64,000 nucleotides of DNA from Allonocardiopsis opalescens (GCF_003002095.1 NZ_PVZC01000003.1:186001-250000); one strand, 5' to 3'. Counted from the stretch's first letter, positions 25,081 to 33,764 are shown. Notes: generated from the sequence alone by a model not told the origin. Numbers and translations are program-made.

Positions 25081-25601
25081 TTGCGCAGTTCCATGACGGT
25101 CTTGCCGATTCTGATCGGCTCACCAATGGGGACCGGTTCGGGCTGTTGGGCCATGAGCTTCTGCCGACCGAGGTAAGTGCCGTTCGTCGACCTGGTGTCC
25201 TCGATGAACCACTGGCCGTCCGCCCCCGAGTACAGCCGCGCATGGTTGGTGGACGCGTAGTCGTCGCTCAGCACCAGGGTGTGGTGGTGCGCCCGGCCGA
25301 TCGTGATCTCCTGCGAGGCCAGACCGATCGTCGTACCGGTCAGCGGCCCCTGCACGACCACCAGCTGCCGCGGCACCGCCCGGCGGCTCGGAGCCGGCGC
25401 CTCCTTCTTCTTCGACTGCTTCGGCTGCTTCGGCGCCTTCTGGCGAGCCGCCCGGCCCGACCGGCCGCCGCCGCGCTTCCTGCCCCGGTCCCCGAGCAGG
25501 TCGCTGCGGACGACACCGAATGCGGCAACCACGAAGAACCAGAGCACCGCCAGGTAGGCGAGCTTCATCAAGATGATGAGGAATTCCGAGGGTCCAGACA
25601 T
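25077..25601 (-). CDS. fhaB: FHA domain protein FhaB (FipA-type)
   Basis: 174 residues from ATG 25601. The N-terminal helix (EFLIILMKLAYLAVLWFFVV) anchors it in the membrane. A basic Lys/Arg/Pro linker leads to a C-terminal FHA domain (ITIGRAHHHTLVLSDDYAST, NHARLYSGADGQW, EDTRSTNGTYLGRQKL) that binds phosphothreonine; the GR, S..H and NG residues are intact. In mycobacteria the ortholog bridges FtsZ and FtsQ under kinase control. Overlaps pstP by four bases. Confidence 0.93.
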   Translation of the reverse strand: MSGPSEFLIILMKLAYLAVLWFFVVAAFGVVRSDLLGDRGRKRGGGRSGRAARQKAPKQPKQSKKKEAPAPSRRAVPRQLVVVQGPLTGTTIGLASQEITIGRAHHHTLVLSDDYASTNHARLYSGADGQWFIEDTRSTNGTYLGRQKLMAQQPEPVPIGEPIRIGKTVMELRK

Positions 25602-25806
25602 GGAAGTGCTCTTGTGCCCCTGTCTTGAGGGAGGTCGGTCCAGGCGAGTCGACGGCCTTGGGGTTGGCACATTATCGCCGATACCGCCCTGATAACGAGA
25701 CGGGCAGCCCGAGATTTCCCGGGAGCGGCCGCCGCACCGGCGGCGGCCGCCGCACGCACCCGCCGATCAGGGAACCGCGCCGGGCGCGAACGCGTCTCAG
25801 AAGGCT
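25602..25806. other. intergenic between fhaA and fhaB
   Basis: 205 bases. An AT-richer stretch at 25668-25700 (TTATCGCCGATACCGCCC followed by TGATAACGAG) contains inverted TTATC/GATAA elements and could hold a promoter for fhaB. No gene is seen. Confidence 0.4.
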
Positions 25807-26568
25807 TCAGTCGCGCTGGAAGATGAGAGTGGTGCGGCCCAGGCTCACCCGGGTTCCATTGACCAGCATGGCCCGCTTGATCGGCTGGCCGTTGACGAAC
25901 GTGCCGTTCGTCGACTCCAGATCGACCACCACCACCTCGTTCCCCTCCACCCGGATCTCCGCGTGGTGCCGAGACACCCCCGCATCGACGAGACGCAGGT
26001 CACAGTCGGTGCCGCGGCCCAGCATCGTCACCGGAGTGGTGATCTCGTACGAGCGCTGCATGCCCTGGCCCTCGTCACTGCCCCCCGACGGATGCTCGCC
26101 CGCCGACACCAGCAGCCGCGGCCGGCCCTGCAGAATCGACTGATCACGCGGATGATCCGTGACCGGCTGCCGGATCTCCCGCCCCTCCACCGTGGTACCC
26201 CGGATCACACCCGACCGCAGCCGGAACCGACCCGTGGCCAGATCCGGCGCACTCTGGAACCGCACCCGCACCGGCCCCACGAAGGAGTAACCCTGCTCGG
26301 TCGCATACTCCCGAGCCAGGTTCGCCAGCTCCTGGCCCAGGCTGTCCACATACACCGACAAGCGCGAACTGTCCGTCTCCGACAGCTCCACCACGAAATC
26401 GTTCGGCACCAGGGTGCGCCCCTGGGCCACGATCGCGGCCCGCTCGTCCATCTCGCGTCGGATGGCGCTCCCGATCTCCACCGGTTGCAACTCCGACTTG
26501 AAGGCCCGGGCGAAGCCACCCTCGACCATGCCCTCGATCTTGCGTTCGAAGCGCTGCAAGGCCCCCAC
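25807..26568 (-). CDS. fhaA: FHA domain protein FhaA (DUF3662-FHA)
   Basis: 253 residues from GTG 26568, preceded by a perfect AAGGAGGT. The N-terminal DUF3662 domain (LQRFERKIEGMVEGGFARAF, LQPVEIGSAIRREMDERA, NDFVVELSETD) covers residues 1-125. The C-terminal FHA domain has TMLGRGTDCDLRLVDAGVS, RHHAEI and DLESTNGTFVNG. The long disordered linker present in mycobacterial FhaA is short here. FhaA binds phosphorylated MviN/MurJ pseudokinase domains and PknB targets to restrain peptidoglycan synthesis. First gene of the leftward operon. Confidence 0.94.
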   Translation of the reverse strand: MGALQRFERKIEGMVEGGFARAFKSELQPVEIGSAIRREMDERAAIVAQGRTLVPNDFVVELSETDSSRLSVYVDSLGQELANLAREYATEQGYSFVGPVRVRFQSAPDLATGRFRLRSGVIRGTTVEGREIRQPVTDHPRDQSILQGRPRLLVSAGEHPSGGSDEGQGMQRSYEITTPVTMLGRGTDCDLRLVDAGVSRHHAEIRVEGNEVVVVDLESTNGTFVNGQPIKRAMLVNGTRVSLGRTTLIFQRD

Positions 26569-26664
26569 GGGTACCTCCTTCCCGCGTCCCCATACGTCAG
26601 ATGGGACGATCGTATCTGTGCGGCAGAGCAGTACGTTGGCCGTGTTAATCTAACAACGTCACTC

Positions 26665-26747
26665 GGGCGGGTGGCGGAACGGCAGACGCGCACGGTTCAG
26701 GTCCGTGTGTCCGAAAGGACGTGAGGGTTCAAATCCCTCCTCGCCCA
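26665..26747 (+). tRNA. tRNA-Leu (anticodon CAG)
   Basis: 83-nt class II tRNA. The acceptor GGGCGGG pairs with CTCGCCC. The D-arm is TGGCGGAACGGCAGACGC. The anticodon stem CACGG/CCGTG encloses TTCAGGT (anticodon 26698-26700), the long variable arm is TGTCCGAAAGGACG, and the T-arm is GAGGG-TTCAAAT-CCCTC. No CCA is encoded. Upstream, ACGTTG and CAACGT arms flank GTTAATCTAAC (26632-26658), where TAATCT fits a -10 box. Confidence 0.97.
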
Positions 26748-26758
26748 CGAGACTTTGG

Positions 26759-26860
26759 GCGCCCCTGCTCGCAAGCTTTGCTTGCTCGCCGGGGCGTCTC
26801 GTTGTGTCGCCCGGGGGGAGACCCCCCGGAACCCCCCATGTGGGGGGCTTCGCCCCCCAC
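26759..26860 (+). repeat. post-tRNA three-hairpin module, copy 3 (after tRNA-Leu)
   Basis: It starts 11 bases after the tRNA. H1 outer stem GCGCCCC (26759-26765) pairs with GGGGCGT (26791-26797) around GCAAGC-TTT-GCTTGC (26771-26785). H2 is CCGGGGGG-AGA-CCCCCCGG (about 26811-26829). H3 is GTGGGGGGC-TTC-GCCCCCCAC (26840-26860). The spacing, order and inner hairpin match copies 1 and 2, while the outer-stem and H3 sequences differ with pairing preserved. Confidence 0.8.
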
Positions 26861-26886
26861 GCCCCCCTCTGGGGGTGGAGGCGTCC

Positions 26887-27198
26887 GCCGTCGTTCGTGT
26901 TGTGGGGTGTGGCGGTTTTTTGGGGGCTGCGCCCCCTTTCCCCCGATCGTGTGTGTGGACGGCTGCCGTCGTTCGTGTCGTCGAGGGCGGGGGTGTTCTG
27001 GGGGCTGCGCCCCCTCGCCCCCCATCGCGAGTTCAGGCGCCTGCCGTCGTTTCTGTCGTTGAGGGCGGGCGTGTCTTGGGGGCTTCGCCCCCTTGCCCCC
27101 CGAGGTGTGGGCGGGCGTGTGCCGTCGTTCGTGCTGTGGTGTGGGGGTGTGGTTCGGAGGCTGTGTCCTCCTGCCGCTGCCCGTCGCGCGGTCGGGTC
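26887..27198 (+). repeat. four tandem 78-bp repeats
   Basis: The motif GCCGTCGTT(C/T)(G/C)TG recurs at 26887, 26965, 27043 and 27121, exactly 78 bases apart. Copies 1-3 each contain GGGGGCTGCGCCCCC or GGGGGCTTCGCCCCC followed by a C-tract; copy 4 has GGAGGCTGTGTCCTCC. A decayed fifth copy may follow at about 27199. Related single units follow tRNA-Ile. The remainder to 27484 is GT-rich low complexity with no gene. Confidence 0.8.
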
Positions 27199-27484
27199 GC
27201 TGCCGGTGCCGTCGTGGGGGGCGGGCGTGTGCCGGGAGGGGCGGCCGCTGGTGCGCGGTCGTGGGTGCGGAGGGCTCTCGGGGGTGTTGTCGAGAGCTTG
27301 GGGGCTTCGGGGGACGTGCCCCTTCTCACCCGGGTGGGGGTGCCGGTGCGCGCCGTCGCCTTGGCGGTGGACGGGCGCGGTCCGGGGGCCGTGGGTGGCG
27401 CGCGGGTGGTGAGGGGCGGTCACGGACGGGGTCCTACCCCCCGGGGTGGGGCGGTGAACGTGCGGGCTTGGTGGCCGCCTGTGG

Positions 27485-28048
27485 TCAGGGGGCGAGGACG
27501 GGGGCGAGGCGGTCCCAGCGGTCGATCTCGCAGCCGTTCTGGCGGTTGAAAGAGGCGTCGACCTCGGTGCCGTTCCAGGTGCCGGTGATGGTGGCGGTCT
27601 GGGGGCCGCCGTGGATCATGGTGCACATGGAGTCGCCGGAGACCGGGGCGAAGACGTCGGGGGCCGCGGCGGCGAGGGCGTCGCAGGCCGCCTGGGGCGA
27701 CGGGTGGTCGCCGGCCGCCGGATCGCACGTGAGGGTCCAGGCGGTGCTCGCGCCCGAGTTCTCGCCGTTCGGGCTCACCTCGACGGTCAGCTCGCCCGCC
27801 GGCTGCTCCCCGCCGTCCCCGCCGTCTTCGTCCTCGCCGCCGTCCAGGGGCGCCGACGCGGACTCCGACGGTGAGGAGGGGCTGTTCGACGGAGAGGGGG
27901 AGGCGGAGCCCGGCGGGGCGGCCGACGGGCTCGCGCTGCTCGCGGTGGCCTGCGGATCGGCGCCCGTCGACCCGCCGCAGCCGGCCGCGAGCAGACCGGT
28001 CAGCGCGACGCCGGCCAGGGCGGCGGACACGGACAGCGATGTCGTCAT
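27485..28048 (-). CDS. lipoprotein with subtilisin-inhibitor-like (SSI) domain
   Basis: 187 residues from ATG 28048. The signal peptide ends in the lipobox LLAAGC, so lipid anchoring is expected. A Ser/Pro/Ala/Gly-rich linker of about 70 residues follows, then about 100 residues with the SSI pattern: LTVEVSPNGE, WTLTCDPAAGDHPSPQAAC, SMCTMIHGGP, ITGTWNG and a final NGCEIDRW. The four domain cysteines match the two disulfides of Streptomyces SSI, and CTMI aligns with the reactive loop, giving Met as P1. SSI proteins inhibit secreted subtilisins; a membrane-anchored form is unusual. Family call from pattern only. Confidence 0.75.
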   Translation of the reverse strand: MTTSLSVSAALAGVALTGLLAAGCGGSTGADPQATASSASPSAAPPGSASPSPSNSPSSPSESASAPLDGGEDEDGGDGGEQPAGELTVEVSPNGENSGASTAWTLTCDPAAGDHPSPQAACDALAAAAPDVFAPVSGDSMCTMIHGGPQTATITGTWNGTEVDASFNRQNGCEIDRWDRLAPVLAP

Positions 28049-28129
28049 AACGCTTGTGACGCTTGGCCGGTGCCCGCGGTTCCATGGGATCCTGGAGAGT
28101 CCAAGCGACGGAAGTGACGAAGGAGGCCG

Positions 28130-28465
28130 ATGGTGTTCGGGCCTGCGGTACCCGAGGTGGACCCCGGCGGCGTGCCGGACGACGCCTACCTGCTCGACGT
28201 GCGCGAAGCCGACGAATGGAGCGCCGGCCACGCCCCCGGCGCCGTGCACATCCCCCTCTTCGACCTCGCCACCCGCGCCGGGGAGGTGCCGCGCGACCGC
28301 GAGGTGTACGTGATCTGCCGGTCCGGCGGGCGCTCGGCGCAGGCCGTGCGCGCGCTCAACGACGCCGGCTGGCGGGCGTCCAACGTCACCGGCGGGATGC
28401 ACGCCTGGGCGGTGGCCGGGCGCGAGATGCGCAGCGAGACCGGGGCGCAGCCGGTCGTCGCCTGA
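28130..28465 (+). CDS. rhodanese-like domain protein
   Basis: 111 residues, a single rhodanese domain: DDAYLLDVREADEWSAGHAP, GAVHIPL, the active-site loop VICRSGGRS with catalytic Cys at about residue 64, and GGMHAWAVAGREM. Single-domain rhodaneses transfer sulfane sulfur or act as persulfide carriers. Divergent from the SSI lipoprotein gene and convergent with ogt. No signal peptide. Confidence 0.92.
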   Translation: MVFGPAVPEVDPGGVPDDAYLLDVREADEWSAGHAPGAVHIPLFDLATRAGEVPRDREVYVICRSGGRSAQAVRALNDAGWRASNVTGGMHAWAVAGREMRSETGAQPVVA

Positions 28466-28477
28466 GCGCCGCGGCGC

Positions 28478-29086
28478 TCAGCCCTCCGCCGGGCGGCGGC
28501 GCGGCGCGTACTCCTCCAGGGTGAGCAGGTACAGCTTCGCGTCGGCGCCGCCCGCGTAGCCGCCCACCGACGGATCGGCCGGGAATCCGGAGGGCACCAC
28601 CCGGTGGCAGGGCAGCACCACGCAGACCGGGTTGGTGGCCAGCGCGTTGGCGACCGCGCGCACCGCGTTGTGGTGGCCGATCCGGGCGGCCAGCTCGTCG
28701 TAGGTGGTGGTCGTGCCGTAGGGCACGTCGAGCAGCGAGCGCAGCACGATGCGGCCGAAGCCGCTGGTCAGCCGGAGGTCGACCGGGGTGGCGAAGGACT
28801 GGAGCCGGCCGGCGAAGTAGGCGTCGAGCTCGCGGCGGACCGGGTCGAGCCGCCGCCGGTCGCGGCCCAGCCGCGGCGAGATCAGCCGGGTGACCCGGGG
28901 CAGCATCGCCTCCTCGGACTCGTAGCAGCACACCGCGAGGCCGCGTTCGGTGATCGCGAGCAGCAGCGGGCCGATCGGGGTCTCCGCGGTGCCGACGACG
29001 ACGTCGAAGGACGCGTCCGCATAGGCGGCGCCGCCAGGCTTGGTGGCGTTGATCAGGGCTTCCAGGTCACCGTCGGGTGCCGCCAT
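28478..29086 (-). CDS. ogt: methylated-DNA--protein-cysteine methyltransferase
   Basis: 202 residues. An N-terminal ribonuclease-H-like domain is followed by the C-terminal alkyltransferase domain with VPYGTTTTYDELAARIGH, RAVANALATNP and the active-site VVLPCHRVVPSG (acceptor Cys). It removes alkyl groups from O6-alkylguanine in a suicide reaction. No AraC-type domain, so Ogt rather than Ada. Its stop is 12 bases from the convergent rhodanese gene stop. Confidence 0.94.
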   Translation of the reverse strand: MAAPDGDLEALINATKPGGAAYADASFDVVVGTAETPIGPLLLAITERGLAVCCYESEEAMLPRVTRLISPRLGRDRRRLDPVRRELDAYFAGRLQSFATPVDLRLTSGFGRIVLRSLLDVPYGTTTTYDELAARIGHHNAVRAVANALATNPVCVVLPCHRVVPSGFPADPSVGGYAGGADAKLYLLTLEEYAPRRRPAEG

Positions 29087-29295
29087 TGGTCCCCATTCCC
29101 CATTCCCTCCGCCCGCCGCGGGGCCGGTCCGGCCGCCGCGCCGGCGGTCCGTGCCGCCGCCCGCGACCGCGATCGGCCCGGGCCGATGCGTACCCGGATG
29201 AGCTGGGATTGTAGTGGCGGGGCGGCTTTGACGAGCATGTCACGCCCGGCCCGTCCCGCGTGGTTTCCGCCGCGGTCTCCTGCCCCCTTCGGTCC

Positions 29296-29322
29296 GGGAG
29301 GCCCGGCGGGGCCGGGCCTCCC
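29296..29322. terminator. hairpin in a divergent intergenic region
   Basis: GGGAGGCCCGGC-GGG-GCCGGGCCTCCC, a perfect 12-bp stem. It lies between ogt (leftward start 29086) and the kinase (rightward start about 29551), where no gene end is expected. TTTGACG at 29227-29233 could belong to a short unannotated transcript ending here. The 460-base gap has no coding frame that I trust. Confidence 0.5.
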
Positions 29323-29550
29323 GCTCGGTAGCGCGGGGCCGAAAGGGGCATATGGGGCTGACCGTATTGAGGGCCGCGGATGGTGGCGGCCGGAGGGCCG
29401 GGCGGCGGGGCCGCAGCGGTGGCGGCGAAAGATCCGAGGGCCTGGAGGAGTGTGGCAATTCGTGTGTGGAGGACTGCGTTGAGCGAGCGAAAAAACGGTG
29501 GACGTAACGTTCGCACGCCAACGGTTGCCGCAAAATGGCACCATGACGGG

Positions 29551-31404
29551 GTGAAGTCCGATCGATCTGCCGTAACCGCCGACGCGGTCCTCCAGTGTGC
29601 GGCCGATGCCATTGTCGCGATCGATCAAGATCTGCGGGTGGTGGCCTGGAATCCGGCCGCCGAGCGGATGTTCGGCTGGCGGGCCCAGGACGTGCTGGGC
29701 AGCGAGCCGCCCATCGTTCCCGAGGAGCTGCTGGCCGAGTACCACGCCGTGCTCGAACGGGTCCGGGCCGGCGGGCAGATCTCGATCGCCAGCCGCCGGC
29801 TGCGCCGCGACGGCATGGTCATCGACGTCCGGGTCGACACCAGCTGCCTCGTCGGCGCCGCCGGGGAGGCCCTCGGCTGGGTGAGCGTCTTCCACCCGGT
29901 CGAGGAGGAGGAGGCCGTCCAGCACTACATGGCCGAGCGCGCCCGGCTGGTGCGCCGGCTCACCGACGTGGTGGCCGACATCAACGCCGACCTCGACCTC
30001 GGCGCGGTCCTGGACCGCATCGCGGTGAGCCTGGCCGAGCTGACCGGCGCCGACGCGGGCGGCTTCGTGCTGATCGAGGGCGACAAGGTGCGGCTGGTCA
30101 GCCTCACCGGGCTCAGCGAGGAGCTGCGCGGCTTCACCACCTCGCTGCGCTCCAGCCTCTTCGGCGAGCTGCTGCGCAGCGGCAAGACCGTCATGCTGGC
30201 GACCAGCGACACCCGCTCGCTGGAGGACCTCATCTGGTCGGAGCTGGACGGCCTGCACACCATCGCGCTGGGCGTGTCCAATGTGCAGGGGCGGCCCTAC
30301 GGCGCCCTGTACGCGCTCTACAGCAAGCGCAAGGTCGGCCACGTCGAGCTGGAGCTGCTGGAACTGCTGGCCGGCCACGCCGGGGTCGCGCTGGGCAACG
30401 CGATGGCCTACCAGGAGGTCGTCCGGCAGCGCGCCCACGAGCGCGCCGTCGTGGACGCCAGCGCCGACGGCATCGCCGTGCTCGACCTGGCCGGGCTGAT
30501 CCGCAAGTGGAACCGCGCCGCCATCGAGCTGACCGGCCTGGCCGCCGAGGACGTCGTCGGCCGGCCGCCGCCCTTCCCGCTGCCGGCCCAGGCGGGCTCG
30601 GCCATCACCCACCGGCTCGCCAACGGCCGGTGGCTGGAGATCCTGTGGGCGGAGATCCCGGAGACCGCCGAGCGGGTGGTCGACTTCCGCGACGTCACCC
30701 AGGCCAAGGAGCTGGAGCAGGAGAAGGACCTGTTCCTGGCCACCGCCAGCCACGAGCTGCGCACCCCGATCACGGTGGTGCAGGGCTTCTCCTCCACCCT
30801 GGTGAACCGCTGGGACAGCCTCGGCGACCCCGACCGGCGCGCGGCGGTGCGCACCATCGCCGAGCGGGCCGGCACGCTCGGGCGGCTGGTGGAGAACCTG
30901 CTGCTGGGTTCGCGGGCCGGCACCGGCGACCTGGACGTGAAGAACGGCCCCTTCGACCTGGCCCGGCTGCTCAAGGGCGCCACCAGCGCGTTCCGGCCGC
31001 TGTCGGAGCGGCACGAGCTGGAGCTGGACATCCCCGCGGACCTGCCGCCCGCCTATGGCGACGCCATGGCCACGGACATCATCGTGGGCCAGCTGCTGGA
31101 GAACGCGCTGAAGTACTCCCCCGACGGCGGGCCGATCACGGTCCGGGCCCGGGCGGCCGGCGACGGGGTGGTGGTCAGCGTCTCCGACGAGGGCATCGGC
31201 ATCGCCCCCGGCGACCACGAGCGGATCTTCGAGCGCTTCGTGCAGGGCGACGCCGGCGACCGCCGCCGCTTCGGCGGCATCGGGCTGGGCCTCTACATCG
31301 TCCGCCGGCTGGCGCGCGCCCAGGGCGGCGAGGTGACGGCCCATTCCGCGGAGCCGCACGGCAGCACGATGCGTTTCACGCTCAAGCGGGCGGCGGCCGA
31401 ATAA
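29551..31404 (+). CDS. hybrid-sensor histidine kinase, PAS-GAF-PAS-HisKA-HATPase
   Basis: 617 residues from GTG 29551. PAS domain at about 5-115 (ADAIVAIDQDLRVVAWNPAA, ERMFGW), GAF domain at 140-285 (DLGAVLDRIAVSLAELTGAD, GGFVLIEGDKVRLVSLTG), second PAS at 300-385 (DASADGIAVLDLAGLIRKWN), HisKA with ATASHELRTPITVVQGF (phospho-acceptor His), and HATPase_c with ENALKYSPDG, DEGIGIAPGD and GGIGLGLYIVRRLA. No membrane helix, so cytosolic, and no receiver domain or adjacent response regulator: an orphan kinase. Start uncertain; longer in-frame starts exist upstream. Confidence 0.92.
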   Translation: MKSDRSAVTADAVLQCAADAIVAIDQDLRVVAWNPAAERMFGWRAQDVLGSEPPIVPEELLAEYHAVLERVRAGGQISIASRRLRRDGMVIDVRVDTSCLVGAAGEALGWVSVFHPVEEEEAVQHYMAERARLVRRLTDVVADINADLDLGAVLDRIAVSLAELTGADAGGFVLIEGDKVRLVSLTGLSEELRGFTTSLRSSLFGELLRSGKTVMLATSDTRSLEDLIWSELDGLHTIALGVSNVQGRPYGALYALYSKRKVGHVELELLELLAGHAGVALGNAMAYQEVVRQRAHERAVVDASADGIAVLDLAGLIRKWNRAAIELTGLAAEDVVGRPPPFPLPAQAGSAITHRLANGRWLEILWAEIPETAERVVDFRDVTQAKELEQEKDLFLATASHELRTPITVVQGFSSTLVNRWDSLGDPDRRAAVRTIAERAGTLGRLVENLLLGSRAGTGDLDVKNGPFDLARLLKGATSAFRPLSERHELELDIPADLPPAYGDAMATDIIVGQLLENALKYSPDGGPITVRARAAGDGVVVSVSDEGIGIAPGDHERIFERFVQGDAGDRRRFGGIGLGLYIVRRLARAQGGEVTAHSAEPHGSTMRFTLKRAAAE

Positions 31405-31997
31405 TTCATCCCATCATATATCTCTAGAGAAATACCGAGCCGCCGAAATTACACATCTGGAATTCCCGGCATTTCCAGCACAGAAGGCGTAGGTGTGGTA
31501 GGCGCGGCGGCGAACGGCGACCCCGGCCGTTGGCCGCGGAGGGCGCCGGGTTATCCTCGCTGCTGACGTTTTCACCGTGATTTCCGACACCTTTGAATCG
31601 CGACCGGGAGGTGACTCGGGCGGTATGCGAAGCGCACAGGCGCGTCTGGCGCGTGCTTGCGGGCCCGTCCGGGCGGCGACCGGGTCCCCGGGACCGGTGC
31701 GACCGCGCCGGTCTGATCCGAGTACATTGCGGTTCATCCAGGTCTGCGCTGTTCAGAGCGCCGCCCGTCCGGCCGCGTCCGCATCGCGCGGCCGCCGCGA
31801 CAAGGCCGTCGCGACGGGGCGGCGAACGGTGCGCGCCGCACCGCCCGAGCGGTGCGCCGGCGCCGCTCGGCGGCCGGCCGGAGGCTTCGGGATTGCGCGC
31901 GGAAGCCGTGTTTCCGCCGTGATTGAACGGGGCATTTCGGTCCTGGCAGCCCCGTCGGCGACCCGCGCCGGTGGTCGGACAGCGCAAGTTCGAGGAG
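31405..31997. other. 593-base gap, AT-rich left end
   Basis: 31405-31500 is strikingly AT-rich for this genome (TCATCCCATCATATATCTC, a CTCTAGAG palindrome, GGAATTCC), then GC-rich DNA resumes. It may hold promoters for the anti-sigma gene that follows. No credible coding frame. Confidence 0.4.
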
Positions 31998-32501
31998 GTG
32001 AGTTCGTCGAGCGTCGTGCTGTTGCCCCATACACCGTCCAGCGTCGCCGCCGCTCGTCAGCACCTCTGTGGTGATCTGCGATCCGCCGGGGTGCGCCCCG
32101 GAACGGTCGACGACGCCGCGCTGGTGCTGAGCGAACTGCTGAGCAACGCGCTGCGGCACGCCCGCCCGCTCCCCTCGGGCGAGATCCGCGTCTCCTGGCA
32201 CTGCGGCTCGGGCATGGTCGAGCTGTCGGTCAGCGACGGCGGCGCGGCGACCGAGCCGAAGCTGGCCCGCCCCGGTCTGTCGGCGCTCGGCGGCCGCGGC
32301 CTGGGCATCGTCGAGCACCTCGCGCAGCGCTGGGGCGTGCGCGCCGAGGAGGGCGTGAACACGGTCTGGGCCATCCTGATGGCCCCGGTGGCGGGCCTCG
32401 CAGTCACCCCGGCCGGCGAGGGCACCGTCACCCCGCTGGGCGAGGAGCTGGACGAGGAGTTCGTCGCGCCCAAGCGCGAGACCTCGCCCTCGCGGGGCTG
32501 A
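31998..32501 (+). CDS. ATP-binding anti-sigma-factor kinase (RsbW/SpoIIAB-like)
   Basis: 167 residues from GTG 31998 (start uncertain; GAGGAGG overlaps it). A HATPase_c fold: VRPGTVDDAALVLSELLSNA, NALRHA (N box), LSVSDGG (G1) and GGRGLGIVEHLA (G2). The C-terminal 45 residues are an acidic tail. Such kinases bind sigma factors or phosphorylate STAS antagonists; a STAS gene follows 117 bases downstream, an apparent partner-switch pair. Confidence 0.88.
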   Translation: MSSSSVVLLPHTPSSVAAARQHLCGDLRSAGVRPGTVDDAALVLSELLSNALRHARPLPSGEIRVSWHCGSGMVELSVSDGGAATEPKLARPGLSALGGRGLGIVEHLAQRWGVRAEEGVNTVWAILMAPVAGLAVTPAGEGTVTPLGEELDEEFVAPKRETSPSRG

Positions 32502-32618
32502 ATTCTCCTCCGCCGCTCCGCCCGGCTTCGCCCCCGCGCGTCGCGGATGTCCGAAGCCGCCGGTGCGCGGGCGACGCGCTCGCCGCGATTCAGGTGGCCA
32601 GCGGGGACCAACAGCGCT

Positions 32619-32975
32619 ATGGTTCCCGATGTGGAGTTGAAGGTCTCAAGTCAGTACCGCGCAGATCACGCTCTGGTCACGGTTAATGGAGAGATTGACC
32701 TCTATACCGCGCCCCAGCTGAACCGCGAACTGGCAGACGCGATTTCCGGGTCCCCCCACCTCGTGGTCGACCTGGCCCAGGTGGACTTCTGCGACTCCAC
32801 CGGAATGAACGTGCTGCTCGCGGCCATGAAGCGCAGCCGCGAGCGCGGCGGCTCCTTCGTGCTGCTGGCCCCCCGCCCCGCCGTCCGGAAAATCCTTCAG
32901 GTCACCGGCCTCGACGGCGTCTTCTCGGTGTACGACTCCCTCGACGATCTGCCCGCGGCGGCCCGCGCCACTTGA
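32619..32975 (+). CDS. STAS-domain anti-sigma factor antagonist
   Basis: 118 residues from ATG 32619 (GGGGA upstream). STAS fold with VTVNGEIDLYTAPQLNRELA, LVVDLAQVDFCDSTGMNVLL and LDGVFSVYDSLDDL. The Ser of DSTGM is the expected phosphorylation site of SpoIIAA/BldG-like antagonists. Together with the preceding HATPase it probably controls an alternative sigma factor that is not encoded in this window. Confidence 0.93.
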   Translation: MVPDVELKVSSQYRADHALVTVNGEIDLYTAPQLNRELADAISGSPHLVVDLAQVDFCDSTGMNVLLAAMKRSRERGGSFVLLAPRPAVRKILQVTGLDGVFSVYDSLDDLPAAARAT

Positions 32976-32990
32976 GTACGATCGGCCGCT

Positions 32991-33764
32991 ATGGACGTCA
33001 TCGGCGATGTGGCCGTCATCATCGCGGCCAAGGATGAGGCGGACCGGATCGGCGCCACGGTCGGCGCCGCCCGCGAACTGCCCGGAGTAGACCTGGCCAT
33101 CGTCGTCGACGACGGCTCGACCGACCGCACCGCGGCCGTCGCGGAGGCCGCCGGAGCCCGGGTGGTGCGGCACAGCCGCAACCGCGGCAAGGGCGCGGCC
33201 ATGGAGACCGGCGCGGAGAGCCTGCGGCTGCTGGAGGCGCACGAAGAGCGCGAACACCCCCGCCACCTGCTCTTCCTCGACGCCGACCTCGGCGGCACCG
33301 CCAAGGAGGCCGCGCCGCTGGTCGAACCGGTCCGCTCCGGCGAGGCCGACATGACCATCGCGAACTTCCCGGCCACCCGGCTCAAGCTGGGCGGCCACGG
33401 CGTCGTGGTCCGCTTCTCCCGCGACGGCATCCGCCGGCTCACCGGCTGGACGGCCGCGCAGCCGCTCAACGGCCAGCGCTGCCTCACCCGCGCCGCCTTC
33501 CAGGCCGCGCTGCCCCTCGCCCCCGGCTTCGGCGTCGAGACGGCGCTCACCGTCGACCTGCTGCGCGCCGGAATGCGGGTGACCGAGGTGGAGGTCCCGC
33601 TCGAACACCGCGCCACCGGCACCGACCTGCGCTCCCAGCTGCACCGCGCCCGCCAGCTGGTCGACGTCGGCCGCGCGCTGGCCGACCGCGAGCTGCGGCC
33701 CGCCGTGGTGCGCCGCGCCCGCCGGGCCCGGTCCGTGCTGCTCGGACCGCCGCGCCGCCGCTGA
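32991..33764 (+). CDS. family 2 glycosyltransferase
   Basis: 257 residues, GT-A fold: VAVIIAAKDEADRIGATVGA, IVVDDGSTDRT, NRGKGAAMETG, FLDADLGG (DxD-like metal site) and QPLNGQRCLTRAAFQ. It resembles glucosyl-3-phosphoglycerate synthase-like and dolichyl-phosphate-type enzymes, which use nucleotide sugars; the substrate cannot be told. No membrane helix. It starts 15 bases after the STAS gene, possibly the same transcript. Confidence 0.88.
   Translation: MDVIGDVAVIIAAKDEADRIGATVGAARELPGVDLAIVVDDGSTDRTAAVAEAAGARVVRHSRNRGKGAAMETGAESLRLLEAHEEREHPRHLLFLDADLGGTAKEAAPLVEPVRSGEADMTIANFPATRLKLGGHGVVVRFSRDGIRRLTGWTAAQPLNGQRCLTRAAFQAALPLAPGFGVETALTVDLLRAGMRVTEVEVPLEHRATGTDLRSQLHRARQLVDVGRALADRELRPAVVRRARRARSVLLGPPRRR

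Noticed and set aside
26887-27198. 78-bp repeats as a CRISPR array
   Set aside because: The whole 78-base unit is repeated, including the would-be spacers. No 28-37-bp repeat with unique spacers and no cas genes nearby.
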